From Sandarakinorhabdus sp. AAP62 (GTDB taxonomy: Bacteria > Pseudomonadota > Alphaproteobacteria > Sphingomonadales > Sphingomonadaceae): a stretch of DNA of 64,000 nt. The stretch spans positions 124,001-188,000 of the forward strand of contig NZ_ANFY01000003.1 in NCBI RefSeq assembly GCF_000331225.1, written 5' to 3'. The notes beneath the pieces were generated by a model. It ran no database searches. It saw nothing but the letters and a program-made list of their open reading frames with translations, and was not told the DNA's origin. Positions 43,437-51,464 of this stretch are shown here, piece after piece. The translations under genes and the position numbers were made by a program. Position 1 is the stretch's first letter; each line of letters begins with the position of its first letter.

Positions 43437-44552
43437 TTACGCCGCCAGCGCGATGCCTTCGTAGCGCGACAGGTGGAAATCCACGCTGCCGAACTGGTTT
43501 TCGATCAGCGTGGCGCGCTTGAAATAATGGCCTACGGCCAGTTCCTGGGTGATGCCGATGCCGCCGTGGATCTGCACGGCGTTCTGGCCGACGAACTTGG
43601 CGGCCTTGCCCACCTTGGCCTTGGCCATCGAAACCGCGGCGCTGCGTTCGGCGGTGTCGAGCTTCAGTGTGGCCATCATCGTCATGGAAACGGCCTGTTC
43701 GACCTCCATGAACATGTCCACCAGGCGGTGCTGGATCACCTGGAAATCACCGATCGCCTTGCCGAACTGCTTGCGCTGCTTGGCGTAATCCAGCGTGGTG
43801 GCGTGCAGCACCTTCAGCACGCCGCAGGCTTCGGCGCACAGGGCGGCAGTGGCTTCGTCCACCACGGCTTCGATCAGCGGCAGCGCTTCTTCGCGCAGCA
43901 CATGCTCGGCGCCCACCGCGACATTTTCGAAATAGACTTCGGAAGCCGAAGTGCCGTGCACGGTGAGATAATCGCGGCGGGTGATGCCCTTGGCGTCTGC
44001 CGGGATCAGCAGCAGCGCCACGCCGCCAGCATCACGCTGGCCGCCGGCGGTGCGCGCCGTCACCAGCAGATGCGTGGCATGCGCCGCGCCTTCCACCACC
44101 GCCTTGTGGCCGTTCAACTGGCCGCCCTTCAGCGTGGTGGTGAGATCGTTGAGATAGAAACGGCCCTGCGGTTCATAGGCGGCAAAGGCGATGCGGGTGG
44201 TGCCGGCGATGATCGACGGGATCACGGCATCAGCGATCGCGCCGCCGACATGCTTGAGCGCACCGCCGCCGATCACGACGGTGGAGAGATAGGGCTCCAG
44301 CACGATGGCGCGGCCCATTTCTTCCATCAGCACCATGTTCTCGATCGCGCCGCCGCCCAGGCCGCCGTGGGCTTCGCTGAACGAGGCGCCCAGGATGCCG
44401 AGTTCTTCGGCAAAGGCTTGCCATACGGCCGGGTTCCAGCCCTTGCCGCCGTGCACCACCTTCTGGCGGGCATCGAAATTATAGGTATCGGCCAGGTAGC
44501 GCGAGAGCATGTCGCGCAGCATGGTCTGTTCTTCAGTGAAATTGAAATCCAT
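43437..44552 (-). CDS. Acyl-CoA dehydrogenase, second subunit of a pair
   Basis: A 371-residue acyl-CoA dehydrogenase. It starts MDFNFTEEQTMLRDMLSRYL, with DYAKQRKQFGKAIGDFQVIQHRLVDMFME and AVQIHGGIGITQELAVGHYFKR towards the C-terminus; no EGTxxI glutamate motif is present. The neighbouring upstream gene is a different acyl-CoA dehydrogenase beginning MDLNFSAED. Adjacent pairs of this kind form alpha2-beta2 enzymes in steroid and other side-chain degradation, where only one subunit may hold full catalytic residues. It follows its partner by 58 bp containing a strong hairpin. Confidence 0.9.
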   Translation of the reverse strand: MDFNFTEEQTMLRDMLSRYLADTYNFDARQKVVHGGKGWNPAVWQAFAEELGILGASFSEAHGGLGGGAIENMVLMEEMGRAIVLEPYLSTVVIGGGALKHVGGAIADAVIPSIIAGTTRIAFAAYEPQGRFYLNDLTTTLKGGQLNGHKAVVEGAAHATHLLVTARTAGGQRDAGGVALLLIPADAKGITRRDYLTVHGTSASEVYFENVAVGAEHVLREEALPLIEAVVDEATAALCAEACGVLKVLHATTLDYAKQRKQFGKAIGDFQVIQHRLVDMFMEVEQAVSMTMMATLKLDTAERSAAVSMAKAKVGKAAKFVGQNAVQIHGGIGITQELAVGHYFKRATLIENQFGSVDFHLSRYEGIALAA

Positions 44553-44572
44553 CGTCGTTCCCCAAGGCAGTG

Positions 44573-44602
44573 ACGCCGCCCCGGCTCAGGCCGGGGCGGC
44601 GT
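44573..44602. repeat. Perfect hairpin between the paired acyl-CoA dehydrogenase genes
   Basis: A 13-bp perfect stem (ACGCCGCCCCGGC and complement) with TCAG loop sits in the 58-bp gap between the two co-directional genes. No T run follows, so it may stabilise or attenuate the mRNA rather than end it. Confidence 0.8.
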
Positions 44603-44610
44603 TCAATCGT

Positions 44611-45819
44611 TCAAAGGCCCAGCACCATCTTGGCGATGATGTTGCGCTGGATCTCGTTGGACCCGCCATAGATGCTGGTCTTGCGCATGTTGAAATACAC
44701 CGGCGCGGTGCGGCGGGCGCTGTCCGGGCCGACGGCGAAGCTGTTGTCGCCTTCGCCCATCGAGCGGAAGTACGGCGCGCCATAGGTGCCGGCGGCTTCC
44801 AGCGCCAGCTCGGTCAGCCGCTGCTGGATTTCGGTGCCCTTGATCTTGAGCAGGCTCGATTCCGGGCCCGGGCCCTTGCCGCTGCTTTCGCCAGCCAGCG
44901 TGCGCAGTTCGGTATATTCCAGCGCCGCCAGATCGACTTCCAGCTCGGCAACCTTGCGCTTGAAGAAGGGGTTGGCCAGCAGGGCGTCCCCACCATCGGC
45001 GGTATTGCGCGCCACCTGCTTGATGCGCTCGACGTTGCGCTTCGAGGCGGCGACGCCGGCAATGCCGGTGCGTTCGTGGGCCAGCAGGAACTTGGCGCAG
45101 GTCCAGCCCTTGTTTTCGTGGAACACGCGGTTTTCCACCGGCACGATCACGTCTTCCAGCCAGACTTCGTTGACCTCGTGCTCACCGCCCAGGGTGATGA
45201 TCGGGCGCACGGTGATGCCGGGCGTCTTCATGTCGATCAGCAGGAACGAAATGCCTTCCTGCATCTTGGCAGCCGGATCGGTGCGGACGAGGAAGAAGCC
45301 CCAATCGGCATGCTGCGCCATCGTCGTCCAGGTCTTTTGGCCGTTGACGCGGTAATATTCCTTGCCATCGTCGCCCGTGAAACGCTCGGCGCGGGTGCGC
45401 AGCGAGGCGAGATCGGAACCCGAACCCGGCTCCGAATAACCCTGGCACCACCAATCCTCACCAGACCGGATGCGCGGCAGGAACTTGGCCTTCTGCTCCG
45501 GCGTGCCAAAGGTGTAGATCACCGGGCCAACCATCGACAGGCCAAACGGCATCAGCCGAACGCAATCGGCGCGGGCGGTCTCTTCCGACCAGATATAACG
45601 CTGCGTCGCGGTCCAGCCGGTGCCGCCATATTCCACGGGCCAGGCCGGCGAAATCCAGCCCTTTTCATGCAGCACCTTGTGCCAGGCGAGGAAATCTTCC
45701 TTCGCCATCTCCTCACCCTCGTCGATCTTCTCGTTCAGATAGGCAGGATAATGATCGCGGATGAAGGCGCGCACTTCCTCGCGAAAGGCAACATCTTCGG
45801 CGCTGAAATTCAGGTCCAT
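44611..45819 (-). CDS. Acyl-CoA dehydrogenase, first subunit of a pair
   Basis: A 402-residue acyl-CoA dehydrogenase of the FadE type. Visible are GWISPAWPVEYGGTGWTATQRYIW, then QGYSEPGSGSDLASLRTRAE and the Trp-containing VNGQKTWTTMAQHADW at the FAD site, and KTSIYGGSNEIQRNIIAKMVLGL at the end, the GGSNEI form of the C-terminal motif. LLAHERTGIAG carries a Glu where some families keep the base. It is first in an operon with the other dehydrogenase. A palindromic operator lies 24 bp before its ATG. Confidence 0.92.
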   Translation of the reverse strand: MDLNFSAEDVAFREEVRAFIRDHYPAYLNEKIDEGEEMAKEDFLAWHKVLHEKGWISPAWPVEYGGTGWTATQRYIWSEETARADCVRLMPFGLSMVGPVIYTFGTPEQKAKFLPRIRSGEDWWCQGYSEPGSGSDLASLRTRAERFTGDDGKEYYRVNGQKTWTTMAQHADWGFFLVRTDPAAKMQEGISFLLIDMKTPGITVRPIITLGGEHEVNEVWLEDVIVPVENRVFHENKGWTCAKFLLAHERTGIAGVAASKRNVERIKQVARNTADGGDALLANPFFKRKVAELEVDLAALEYTELRTLAGESSGKGPGPESSLLKIKGTEIQQRLTELALEAAGTYGAPYFRSMGEGDNSFAVGPDSARRTAPVYFNMRKTSIYGGSNEIQRNIIAKMVLGL

Positions 45820-45842
45820 GGCTTCACTCCCCAGCTTGCAGG

Positions 45843-45859
45843 TTGACGTTTACGTAAAC
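45843..45859 (-). promoter_or_regulatory. Palindromic operator upstream of the acyl-CoA dehydrogenase pair
   Basis: GTTTACGTAAACGTCAA (reverse strand) contains the perfect 12-bp palindrome GTTTACGTAAAC. From memory it resembles sites of MerR-family LiuR-type regulators of branched-chain and fatty acid catabolism. No such regulator is in the window. Confidence 0.5.
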
Positions 45860-45940
45860 CCGAATCGGAAGCGCGGCAACCCTGTGAATAATGTCGCTGC
45901 GGCGTATTGCGCCGGGGCGGATGGTCCCCACATTCGAACC

Positions 45941-46162
45941 ATGCTGAACATCGTCTCGCTCCTGATCGGCTTGGTCGCGCTGGGCCTCGCCATCTTCGCC
46001 TTCCTGCCCTTCCTCGGCTGGGCCAACTGGGCGATCATCCCGCTCGCCATGGTCGGGCTGGGGCTGGGCTTCCTGTCGGGCAAGGACGCGGGGCGAAACC
46101 TCAACCTGATCGTGATCGTGGTCGGCGCCTTCCGCCTGTTCATGGGCGGCGGGGTGTTGTGA
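45941..46162 (+). CDS. Small membrane protein, two to three helices
   Basis: A 73-residue hydrophobic protein: MLNIVSLLIGLVALGLAIFAFLPFLGW, NWAIIPLAMVGLGLGFLSG, then NLNLIVIVVGAFRLFMGGGVL. Similar short proteins without function occur in relatives. The ATG at 45941 is chosen to give a full membrane helix. The frame is open further upstream, across the operator, but that stretch is not protein-like. Confidence 0.65.
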   Translation: MLNIVSLLIGLVALGLAIFAFLPFLGWANWAIIPLAMVGLGLGFLSGKDAGRNLNLIVIVVGAFRLFMGGGVL

Positions 46163-46180
46163 GGTTGCTGTCGAAGAAGA

Positions 46181-46418
46181 GGCCTCCGGCGGGCAGGGAC
46201 GCAGTCCCTGCACCCGATTTTGTTGGATGTAGCTTTCAATCCGGGAAATCAGTCATGCTGGCGTAAGCCAGCATCCATTGTAGGACAGGCACCCATCATC
46301 CCACAGCCCGGTCAGCGATGCAGTGGATGCTGGCCTGCGCCAGCATGACATGCGCTTGTGGTGCTGGAGCGCCCGAAAACAACCGGGTGCAGGGTCTGCG
46401 ACCCTGCCCGCCGGAGGC
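46181..46418. repeat. Nested inverted cluster of two repeat families
   Basis: Outer pair: copies B (46181-46215, reverse) and C (46384-46418, forward) of the CCGCCGGAGGC repeat. Inner pair: a repeat with core ATGCTGGCG...GCCAGCATCC at 46251-46280 and its inverted copy at 46321-46350, 26 of 30 bases alike. The four elements are arranged B-R1-R2-C and fill the 264 bp between two genes; no gene is visible inside. Confidence 0.85.
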
Positions 46419-46426
46419 ACTTCTGC

Positions 46427-47128
46427 CTACTTCGCTTTTGCTTCCTCTTCCCGTTCCCGGTGGAAGATGTGCGTTGCCATCATCGCGCCCATCATCGGGG
46501 CGACGAGGTTGAGGACGGGCAGGGCGAACAGGCCGGCGGTCAAAAACCCGATGCCCCATGAATCCCATTTGTGCTGCCCCGGCCAGGCGCGGGATTCACC
46601 CAACGCCACGTGGCGGGCGGCGACGGCTTCGAGATATTCGCGGCCCAGCGCCCAGCCGTTGGCGATGATGAACAGGATCAGCGGTCCGATGCCGGTGACG
46701 AGGAGGAGCAGGTAGGCCGGCAGCAGCAGGGCGTTGATCAGGGCGACGCGGATGGCCGCACGGCCGCCCATGGCGAGTTCGACGCCGAGGCCGAGCGCGT
46801 GGCCTTTGGCCTGCGGGTAATAGCGGGTTTCGACGGCGACGATGATCTCGTCCTGCCACATGGACATCACGGCGGTGGCGATGCTGGTGAAGCCGAGCCA
46901 GGTGAGCAGCATGGAGAGCAGGAAGGCCGCGGCGTCGCCGGCGCCGTTGGTCCAGAATGTTTGCAGCCATTGCGGCCAGCCATTGGTTTCGATCATTGTG
47001 ATGCCCTTGAACACCGCCCAGCTGAGCCCGGCGAACAGGATCAGCGTGAGGAGCAGCGCGCGCAGCAGGATGCGGCGGATGGCCGGGTCCCACAATTGTG
47101 CGAAGCTGAGGATGAAGGCGGCGGGCAT
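46427..47128 (-). CDS. EI24-domain (CysZ-like) membrane protein
   Basis: A 233-residue inner-membrane protein with about five helices; the EI24 domain spans most of it (FAQLWDPAIRRILLRALLLTLILFAGLSW, VTGIGPLILFIIANGWALGREYLEAVAARH, and LNLVAPMMGAMMATHIFHR at the end). EI24 includes CysZ, a sulfate transporter, but also uncharacterised proteins; no cysteine-synthesis gene is near. It is divergent from the adenosine kinase gene by 73 bp. Confidence 0.87.
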   Translation of the reverse strand: MPAAFILSFAQLWDPAIRRILLRALLLTLILFAGLSWAVFKGITMIETNGWPQWLQTFWTNGAGDAAAFLLSMLLTWLGFTSIATAVMSMWQDEIIVAVETRYYPQAKGHALGLGVELAMGGRAAIRVALINALLLPAYLLLLVTGIGPLILFIIANGWALGREYLEAVAARHVALGESRAWPGQHKWDSWGIGFLTAGLFALPVLNLVAPMMGAMMATHIFHREREEEAKAK

Positions 47129-47201
47129 GGCGGTTCACGCTAGGGTCTGTGCAGGGGCGGGGCAAGCGGCTATGGCACGGCCTCTATTCTAGGAGCCTCG
47201 C

Positions 47202-48188
47202 ATGCCGCAGTATGACATTCTCGCCATGGGCAACGCCATCGTTGACGTGATCAGCAGCGAGACCCCGGATTTCCTTTCGAGCCGCGGGATTGAGCACGGC
47301 TGCATGCGGCTGATCGATGCCGGTGAGGCCGAGGCGCTTTATGCCGCGATGGGGCCGGGGCGGGAGATCAGCGGCGGTTCGGCGGCCAATTCGGTGGTGG
47401 GTGCGGCAGCCTTGGGTGCGCGCACGGCGTTTGTGGGCCGGGTGGCGGGTGATCAACTGGGCGAGGTGTTCACCCATGATATCCGCGCCGCCGGTGTGGC
47501 GTTCGATACCGCTGCTGTCACTGGTGGCCGCCCGACCGGTCGCTGCCTGATCGTGGTGACGCCGGATGGCGAGCGCACGATGAACACCTATCTGGGTGCC
47601 TGCCAGGAACTGGATGCCAGCGATCTGGATGCCGAATTGGTGGCGAAATCGGGCATTCTCTATCTGGAGGGCTATCTGTGGGACCCGGCGGCGCCGCGGG
47701 CGGCGATGCAGGCGGCGATCAAGGTGGCGCGCGAGGCGGGGAACAAGGTGGCCTTCACCTTGAGCGACGTGTTCTGCGTGGAGGGCCATCGCGCCGATTT
47801 TCGCAGCCTGCTTGAAAGCCATGTCGATATCATGTTCGGCAACGAGAATGAGGTGAAGGCGCTCTATCAGACGGACGATATCGATGCGGCGATGGCGGAG
47901 CTGGCGAAGCATAGCTGCATCACCGTGGTGACCCGCAGCGAGAAGGGCGCGGTCGTGCTGGGCGGTGGGCATCGGTACGAGGTGGGCGGTGAGCGCGTGG
48001 CCAAGGTGGTGGATACCACGGGTGCGGGCGATCTGTTTGCCGGCGGTTTCATGGCGGCGCTGGTGCAGGGGCGCAGCCTGCCCGATTGCGCGCGGATTGG
48101 CTGCATTTCGGCGGCGGAAGTGATCAGCCACTTCGGCGCGCGGCCGGAGGCGGATTTGCGGGCGCTGGTGGCGAGCAAGCTGGGCTGA
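47202..48188 (+). CDS. Adenosine kinase / PfkB-family carbohydrate kinase
   Basis: A 328-residue PfkB-type kinase. It begins YDILAMGNAIVDVIS, and carries GGSAANSVVGAAALGARTAFVGRVAGDQLGE near residue 60 and the catalytic DTTGAGDLFAGGFMAAL with the base Asp near residue 273. The layout is that of bacterial adenosine kinases (phosphorylation of adenosine to AMP), although ribokinase-like substrates cannot be excluded. AGGAG lies just before the ATG. Confidence 0.87.
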   Translation: MPQYDILAMGNAIVDVISSETPDFLSSRGIEHGCMRLIDAGEAEALYAAMGPGREISGGSAANSVVGAAALGARTAFVGRVAGDQLGEVFTHDIRAAGVAFDTAAVTGGRPTGRCLIVVTPDGERTMNTYLGACQELDASDLDAELVAKSGILYLEGYLWDPAAPRAAMQAAIKVAREAGNKVAFTLSDVFCVEGHRADFRSLLESHVDIMFGNENEVKALYQTDDIDAAMAELAKHSCITVVTRSEKGAVVLGGGHRYEVGGERVAKVVDTTGAGDLFAGGFMAALVQGRSLPDCARIGCISAAEVISHFGARPEADLRALVASKLG

Positions 48189-48256
48189 TTCCAGGTCCCA
48201 GCGGCGTTCACCTTCAGGAGATTTCGATTGGCGCGGTTGGAAGTCCCAAGAAAATT

Positions 48257-48290
48257 GGCCTCCGGCGGGCAGGCCTGAGGCCTGCACCCA
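48257..48290 (-). repeat. Copy D of the CCGCCGGAGGC palindromic repeat
   Basis: Reverse-strand copy with stem AGGCCTGAGGCCT in place of the GCAGGGTC stem, then the same GCCCGCCGGAGGC tail. With copy E it forms an inverted pair 56 bp apart. The 302-bp gap 48189-48490 holds both copies plus a terminator and no gene. Confidence 0.8.
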
Positions 48291-48346
48291 TTTGTTTGTC
48301 CGCCCTTCATGCCCAATTTCCGCGCCTGGCGCACGCCAACGAAAGT

Positions 48347-48381
48347 GGGTCCAGGGGCTCAGCCCCTGGCCGCCGGAGGCC
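48347..48381 (+). repeat. Copy E of the CCGCCGGAGGC palindromic repeat
   Basis: Forward-strand copy with stem CCAGGGGCTCAGCCCCTGG followed by CCGCCGGAGGCC. The stem sequence differs from copies A-D but both arms changed together, so pairing is preserved. Confidence 0.8.
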
Positions 48382-48442
48382 AACTACTTGAACCCTTCCT
48401 GCCAAGGCGGGGCTGGGGATTGTTCACTGATTCCAAAACAAG

Positions 48443-48468
48443 AAGGGCGGCCCTCGCAGGCCGCCCTT
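48443..48468. terminator. Bidirectional terminator after the APC permease gene
   Basis: AAGGGCGGCC, a 6-nt loop and GGCCGCCCTT form a perfect 10-bp stem. TTTTCG follows on the + strand and TCTTGTTTT on the reverse strand. It lies 22 bp beyond the permease stop. Confidence 0.75.
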
Positions 48469-48490
48469 TTCGTTTGCGCTGTGCGGCGCG

Positions 48491-50056
48491 TTACGCGTCT
48501 TTCCCGCCCGGCGTGTGGATGCCCGGCAGCGGCGGCACGCCTTGCGGCGGTACGCCCGGATCAAGCTCACCCACCACCGTGATGCCGCGCGCCACGTTGG
48601 AACGGCTGCGGCCATAGATGAAGTAGAACACCAGGCCGATCGCGGCCCAGCCGAAGAACACCATCTGCGCCACGAAGCTGAGGAAACCAAACAGCAGCAG
48701 GCAGCCGGCGGCGGCCAGCGGTGCCACGATCCACACCGCCGGGGTGCGGAACACGCGGCGGCGATCGGGATCGGTGCGGCGCAGCGTCATGATGGCAAGC
48801 GACACGAAGAAGAAGGCGCACAGCGTGCCGCCGTTTGACACCGATGCCAGCTGGCCCACCGGGAAGAAGGCCGCCGAGATGGCCACACCCAGGCCCGTGA
48901 TGATCGTCACCACGTGCGGGGTGCCATATTTCGGGTGCACCTTTGAAAGCATGCCGGGCAGCAGGCCATCGCGGCTCATCACGAAGAACACGCGGGTTTG
49001 CGCGAACATCATCATCAGCACGACCGACGGCAGCGCGAAACCGGCCGCCAGGCCGAGCACGTTGCCGATGCCGGGGTAGCCAATCGAGCGCAGCACATGG
49101 GCCAGCGCTTCGTTGGAGCAGACGACCGGCATCTTCAGGCCATCATCGATGATCGATTTGCACTGGGCCACGAGCTCTGGCGAACCGGGCTGCAGCGCTT
49201 CACCGCCCGCGCCGAACACCGGCTGTGCGCCATAGCTGCCAATCACGCCGGCACCCACCAGCATGTAGAATACGGTGCAGATGGCGAGGCTGGCGATCAG
49301 CCCGATCGGGATGTTGCGCTGCGGATCCTTGGTTTCTTCGGCTGCGGTGGAAACCGCATCGAAGCCGACGAAGGCAAAGAAGATGATCGAGGCAGCGCCA
49401 ATGGCACCGGTGGCACCCAGCGGCAGGAAGGGCGTGAACTTGTCCGCCGTGGCGGCCGGAACCGCCAGGAAGATGAATGCCGCCAGCGCCGCCACCTTCA
49501 CCGTGACCAGCACGGAGTTGACCGTGGCGCTTTCCTTGGTGCCGATCACCAGCAGCCAGGTGACCGCCAGCGCGATGACCACGGCCGGCAGGTTGATGAT
49601 GCCGCCGGCGTATGGCCCTGTCACCAGTTCGGCCGGCAGCTTGATGCCGGCAAAATTGTCAAGCACACCAACCATGTAGCCGGACCAGCCGACAGCAACG
49701 GCCGAAGCCGCCACCGCATATTCCAGCACCAGCGCCCAGCCGACGATCCAGGCCAGCACTTCGCCGAATGTGGCATAGCTGTAGGTGTAGGCGCTGCCCG
49801 ACACCGGCACCATCGCGGCCAGTTCGGCATAGCACAGCGCGGCAAGTCCGCAGACGAGGGCGGACAGCACAAAGCTGATCAGCATGCCCGGCCCGGCCAG
49901 CTGCGCGGCTTCGGCGGTGAGCACGAAGATACCGGTGCCGATGATGCCGCCAATACCCAGCATGGTGAGCTGGAACGCCCCCAGCGAGCGGGTGAGCGAT
50001 TTCTTCTCAGCAGTCGCCAGGATCGAATCCAGCGACTTGACGCGCCATTTGTTCAA
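48491..50056 (-). CDS. APC-family amino-acid permease (cationic amino acid transporter-like)
   Basis: A 521-residue inner-membrane transporter with about 12 helices. The N-terminal region LGAFQLTMLGIGGIIGTGIFVLTA is the substrate-binding helix 1 of APC proteins (GxG around IGGIIGTGIF), and IIFFAFVGFDAVSTAAEETKDPQRNIPIGL is helix 6 and its loop, as in CAT-type and YfnA-like members. Cationic amino acids are a reasonable guess because the divergent neighbour is the arginine-degrading ast cluster. The start is probably TTG at 50056, 6 nt after AAGGGGA; no ATG fits. Confidence 0.87.
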   Translation of the reverse strand: MNKWRVKSLDSILATAEKKSLTRSLGAFQLTMLGIGGIIGTGIFVLTAEAAQLAGPGMLISFVLSALVCGLAALCYAELAAMVPVSGSAYTYSYATFGEVLAWIVGWALVLEYAVAASAVAVGWSGYMVGVLDNFAGIKLPAELVTGPYAGGIINLPAVVIALAVTWLLVIGTKESATVNSVLVTVKVAALAAFIFLAVPAATADKFTPFLPLGATGAIGAASIIFFAFVGFDAVSTAAEETKDPQRNIPIGLIASLAICTVFYMLVGAGVIGSYGAQPVFGAGGEALQPGSPELVAQCKSIIDDGLKMPVVCSNEALAHVLRSIGYPGIGNVLGLAAGFALPSVVLMMMFAQTRVFFVMSRDGLLPGMLSKVHPKYGTPHVVTIITGLGVAISAAFFPVGQLASVSNGGTLCAFFFVSLAIMTLRRTDPDRRRVFRTPAVWIVAPLAAAGCLLLFGFLSFVAQMVFFGWAAIGLVFYFIYGRSRSNVARGITVVGELDPGVPPQGVPPLPGIHTPGGKDA

Positions 50057-50185
50057 GCAATTTCCCCTTGCGAAACGTTTGGCGCCGCACTCCACCCCAT
50101 GGAGCCAACGCCGTGTCATGCCACCGTCATGCCCAGCAATGGTGGGCGCGGTCAAGGTGGCAGAGAAGCGAAGAGCGCAGCGAAG

Positions 50186-50205
50186 TTTGTGACATGAATC
50201 ACAAA
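50186..50205 (+). promoter_or_regulatory. CRP/FNR-family binding site before the ast cluster
   Basis: TTTGTGACATGAATCACAAA is a perfect palindrome with the CRP core TGTGA-N6-TCACA. It lies 41 bp before the M20 hydrolase start and 130 bp from the divergent permease start. The identity of the regulator is not in the window. Confidence 0.75.
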
Positions 50206-50246
50206 AATGGCTAGCGGTTGTAGAAATCACAGATTATGGTGGCGGG

Positions 50247-51464
50247 ATGACCAGCCTGTCGCCCGCCGAAGCCCACGCGCTGGCCCGTATCGACGGGCTG
50301 CGGCCGGCGATGCTGGCCGAGATCGAGGCGTGGGCCGCGATCAACACCGGCAGCCGCAATCTGGCCGGGCTGGCGCAGATGATCGACGTGCTGGACACGG
50401 CCTTTGCCCCGCTGGGCGGCACGGCGACACGGGTGGCGGCGGCCCCGGCCAGCCAGATCGACGCCGCTGGCGCTGAACGGGCGCTGCTGCACGGCGACAA
50501 TCTTCATGTCGTGAAGCGCCCTGACGCGCCGGTGCGCGTGCTGCTGACCGGCCATATGGATACGGTGTTCCCCGCTGATCATGGTTTTCAGGCCTGCCGC
50601 TGGCTGGATGCGGACACGCTGAACGGCCCTGGCGTGGCCGACATGAAGGGCGGCATCGCCGTCATCAAGACGGCGCTGACGGTGCTGGAAGCCAGCCCGT
50701 TTGCCGACAGCATCGGCTGGGAAGTGATCCTGAACAGCGATGAGGAAGTCTCCTCCCCCGGTTCTGCCCCTTTGCTGGCGGAGGCCGCCCGACGCTGCCA
50801 TCTGGGCCTCACGTTCGAACCGGCGCTGCCCGATGGCACGCTGGCCGGGGCACGCGCCGGATCGGGCAATTTTTCCGCCGCCGTGCATGGCCGCGCTGCC
50901 CACGCCGGGCGCAACCCGCGCGATGGCCGCAACGCGCTGCTGGCAGCTGCGGATCTGGCGCTGCGGCTGGCCGCACTGGCCGGCGATGATCTGTCGGTGA
51001 ACCCGGCGAAGATCGACGGCGGCGGGCCGAACAATGTCGTGCCGGATGGGGCCGTGCTGCGCTGGAACATGCGGCCGCACAGTGCCGCCGCCCAGCTGCG
51101 CGCCGAAGCCGGCATCAACGAAATCGTGGCGGCAGTGGCGAGCGACCATGACGTCCACATCCACGTGCACGGCAGCTTTGCCCGCCCGCCCAAGCCCCTG
51201 GATGCCAACCAGCAGCGGCTGTTTGACCTGGTGAAAAGCTGCGGCGCCTCGCTGGGTTTGCCGATCAGTTGGCGCGACACTGGCGGCGTGTGTGACGGCA
51301 ATAATCTGGCCGCCACCGGCCTGGCCGTCGTCGACACCATGGGGCCGCGCGGCGGTGCCATCCACAGCGCGGATGAGTTTCTGTGCACCGATTCGCTGGA
51401 GGAACGGGCCCGGCTGGCGGCGCTCGTGCTGATGCGTGTGGCGCAACACGGGTGGCAGCGATGA
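50247..51464 (+). CDS. M20-family amidohydrolase, first gene of the ast cluster
   Basis: A 405-residue M20 zinc hydrolase. Metal ligands are visible in LTGHMDTVFP (His, Asp near residue 102), LNGPGVADMKGG (Asp), LNSDEEVSSPG (catalytic Glu and ligand Glu), and the late GAIHSADEF (His). It resembles DapE/ArgE and glutamate carboxypeptidases (M20A/CPG2 type). It overlaps astA by 4 bp, so it acts in arginine degradation. No AstE is present; hydrolysis of N-succinylglutamate would fit an M20 enzyme. That role is inferred. Confidence 0.88.
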   Translation: MTSLSPAEAHALARIDGLRPAMLAEIEAWAAINTGSRNLAGLAQMIDVLDTAFAPLGGTATRVAAAPASQIDAAGAERALLHGDNLHVVKRPDAPVRVLLTGHMDTVFPADHGFQACRWLDADTLNGPGVADMKGGIAVIKTALTVLEASPFADSIGWEVILNSDEEVSSPGSAPLLAEAARRCHLGLTFEPALPDGTLAGARAGSGNFSAAVHGRAAHAGRNPRDGRNALLAAADLALRLAALAGDDLSVNPAKIDGGGPNNVVPDGAVLRWNMRPHSAAAQLRAEAGINEIVAAVASDHDVHIHVHGSFARPPKPLDANQQRLFDLVKSCGASLGLPISWRDTGGVCDGNNLAATGLAVVDTMGPRGGAIHSADEFLCTDSLEERARLAALVLMRVAQHGWQR

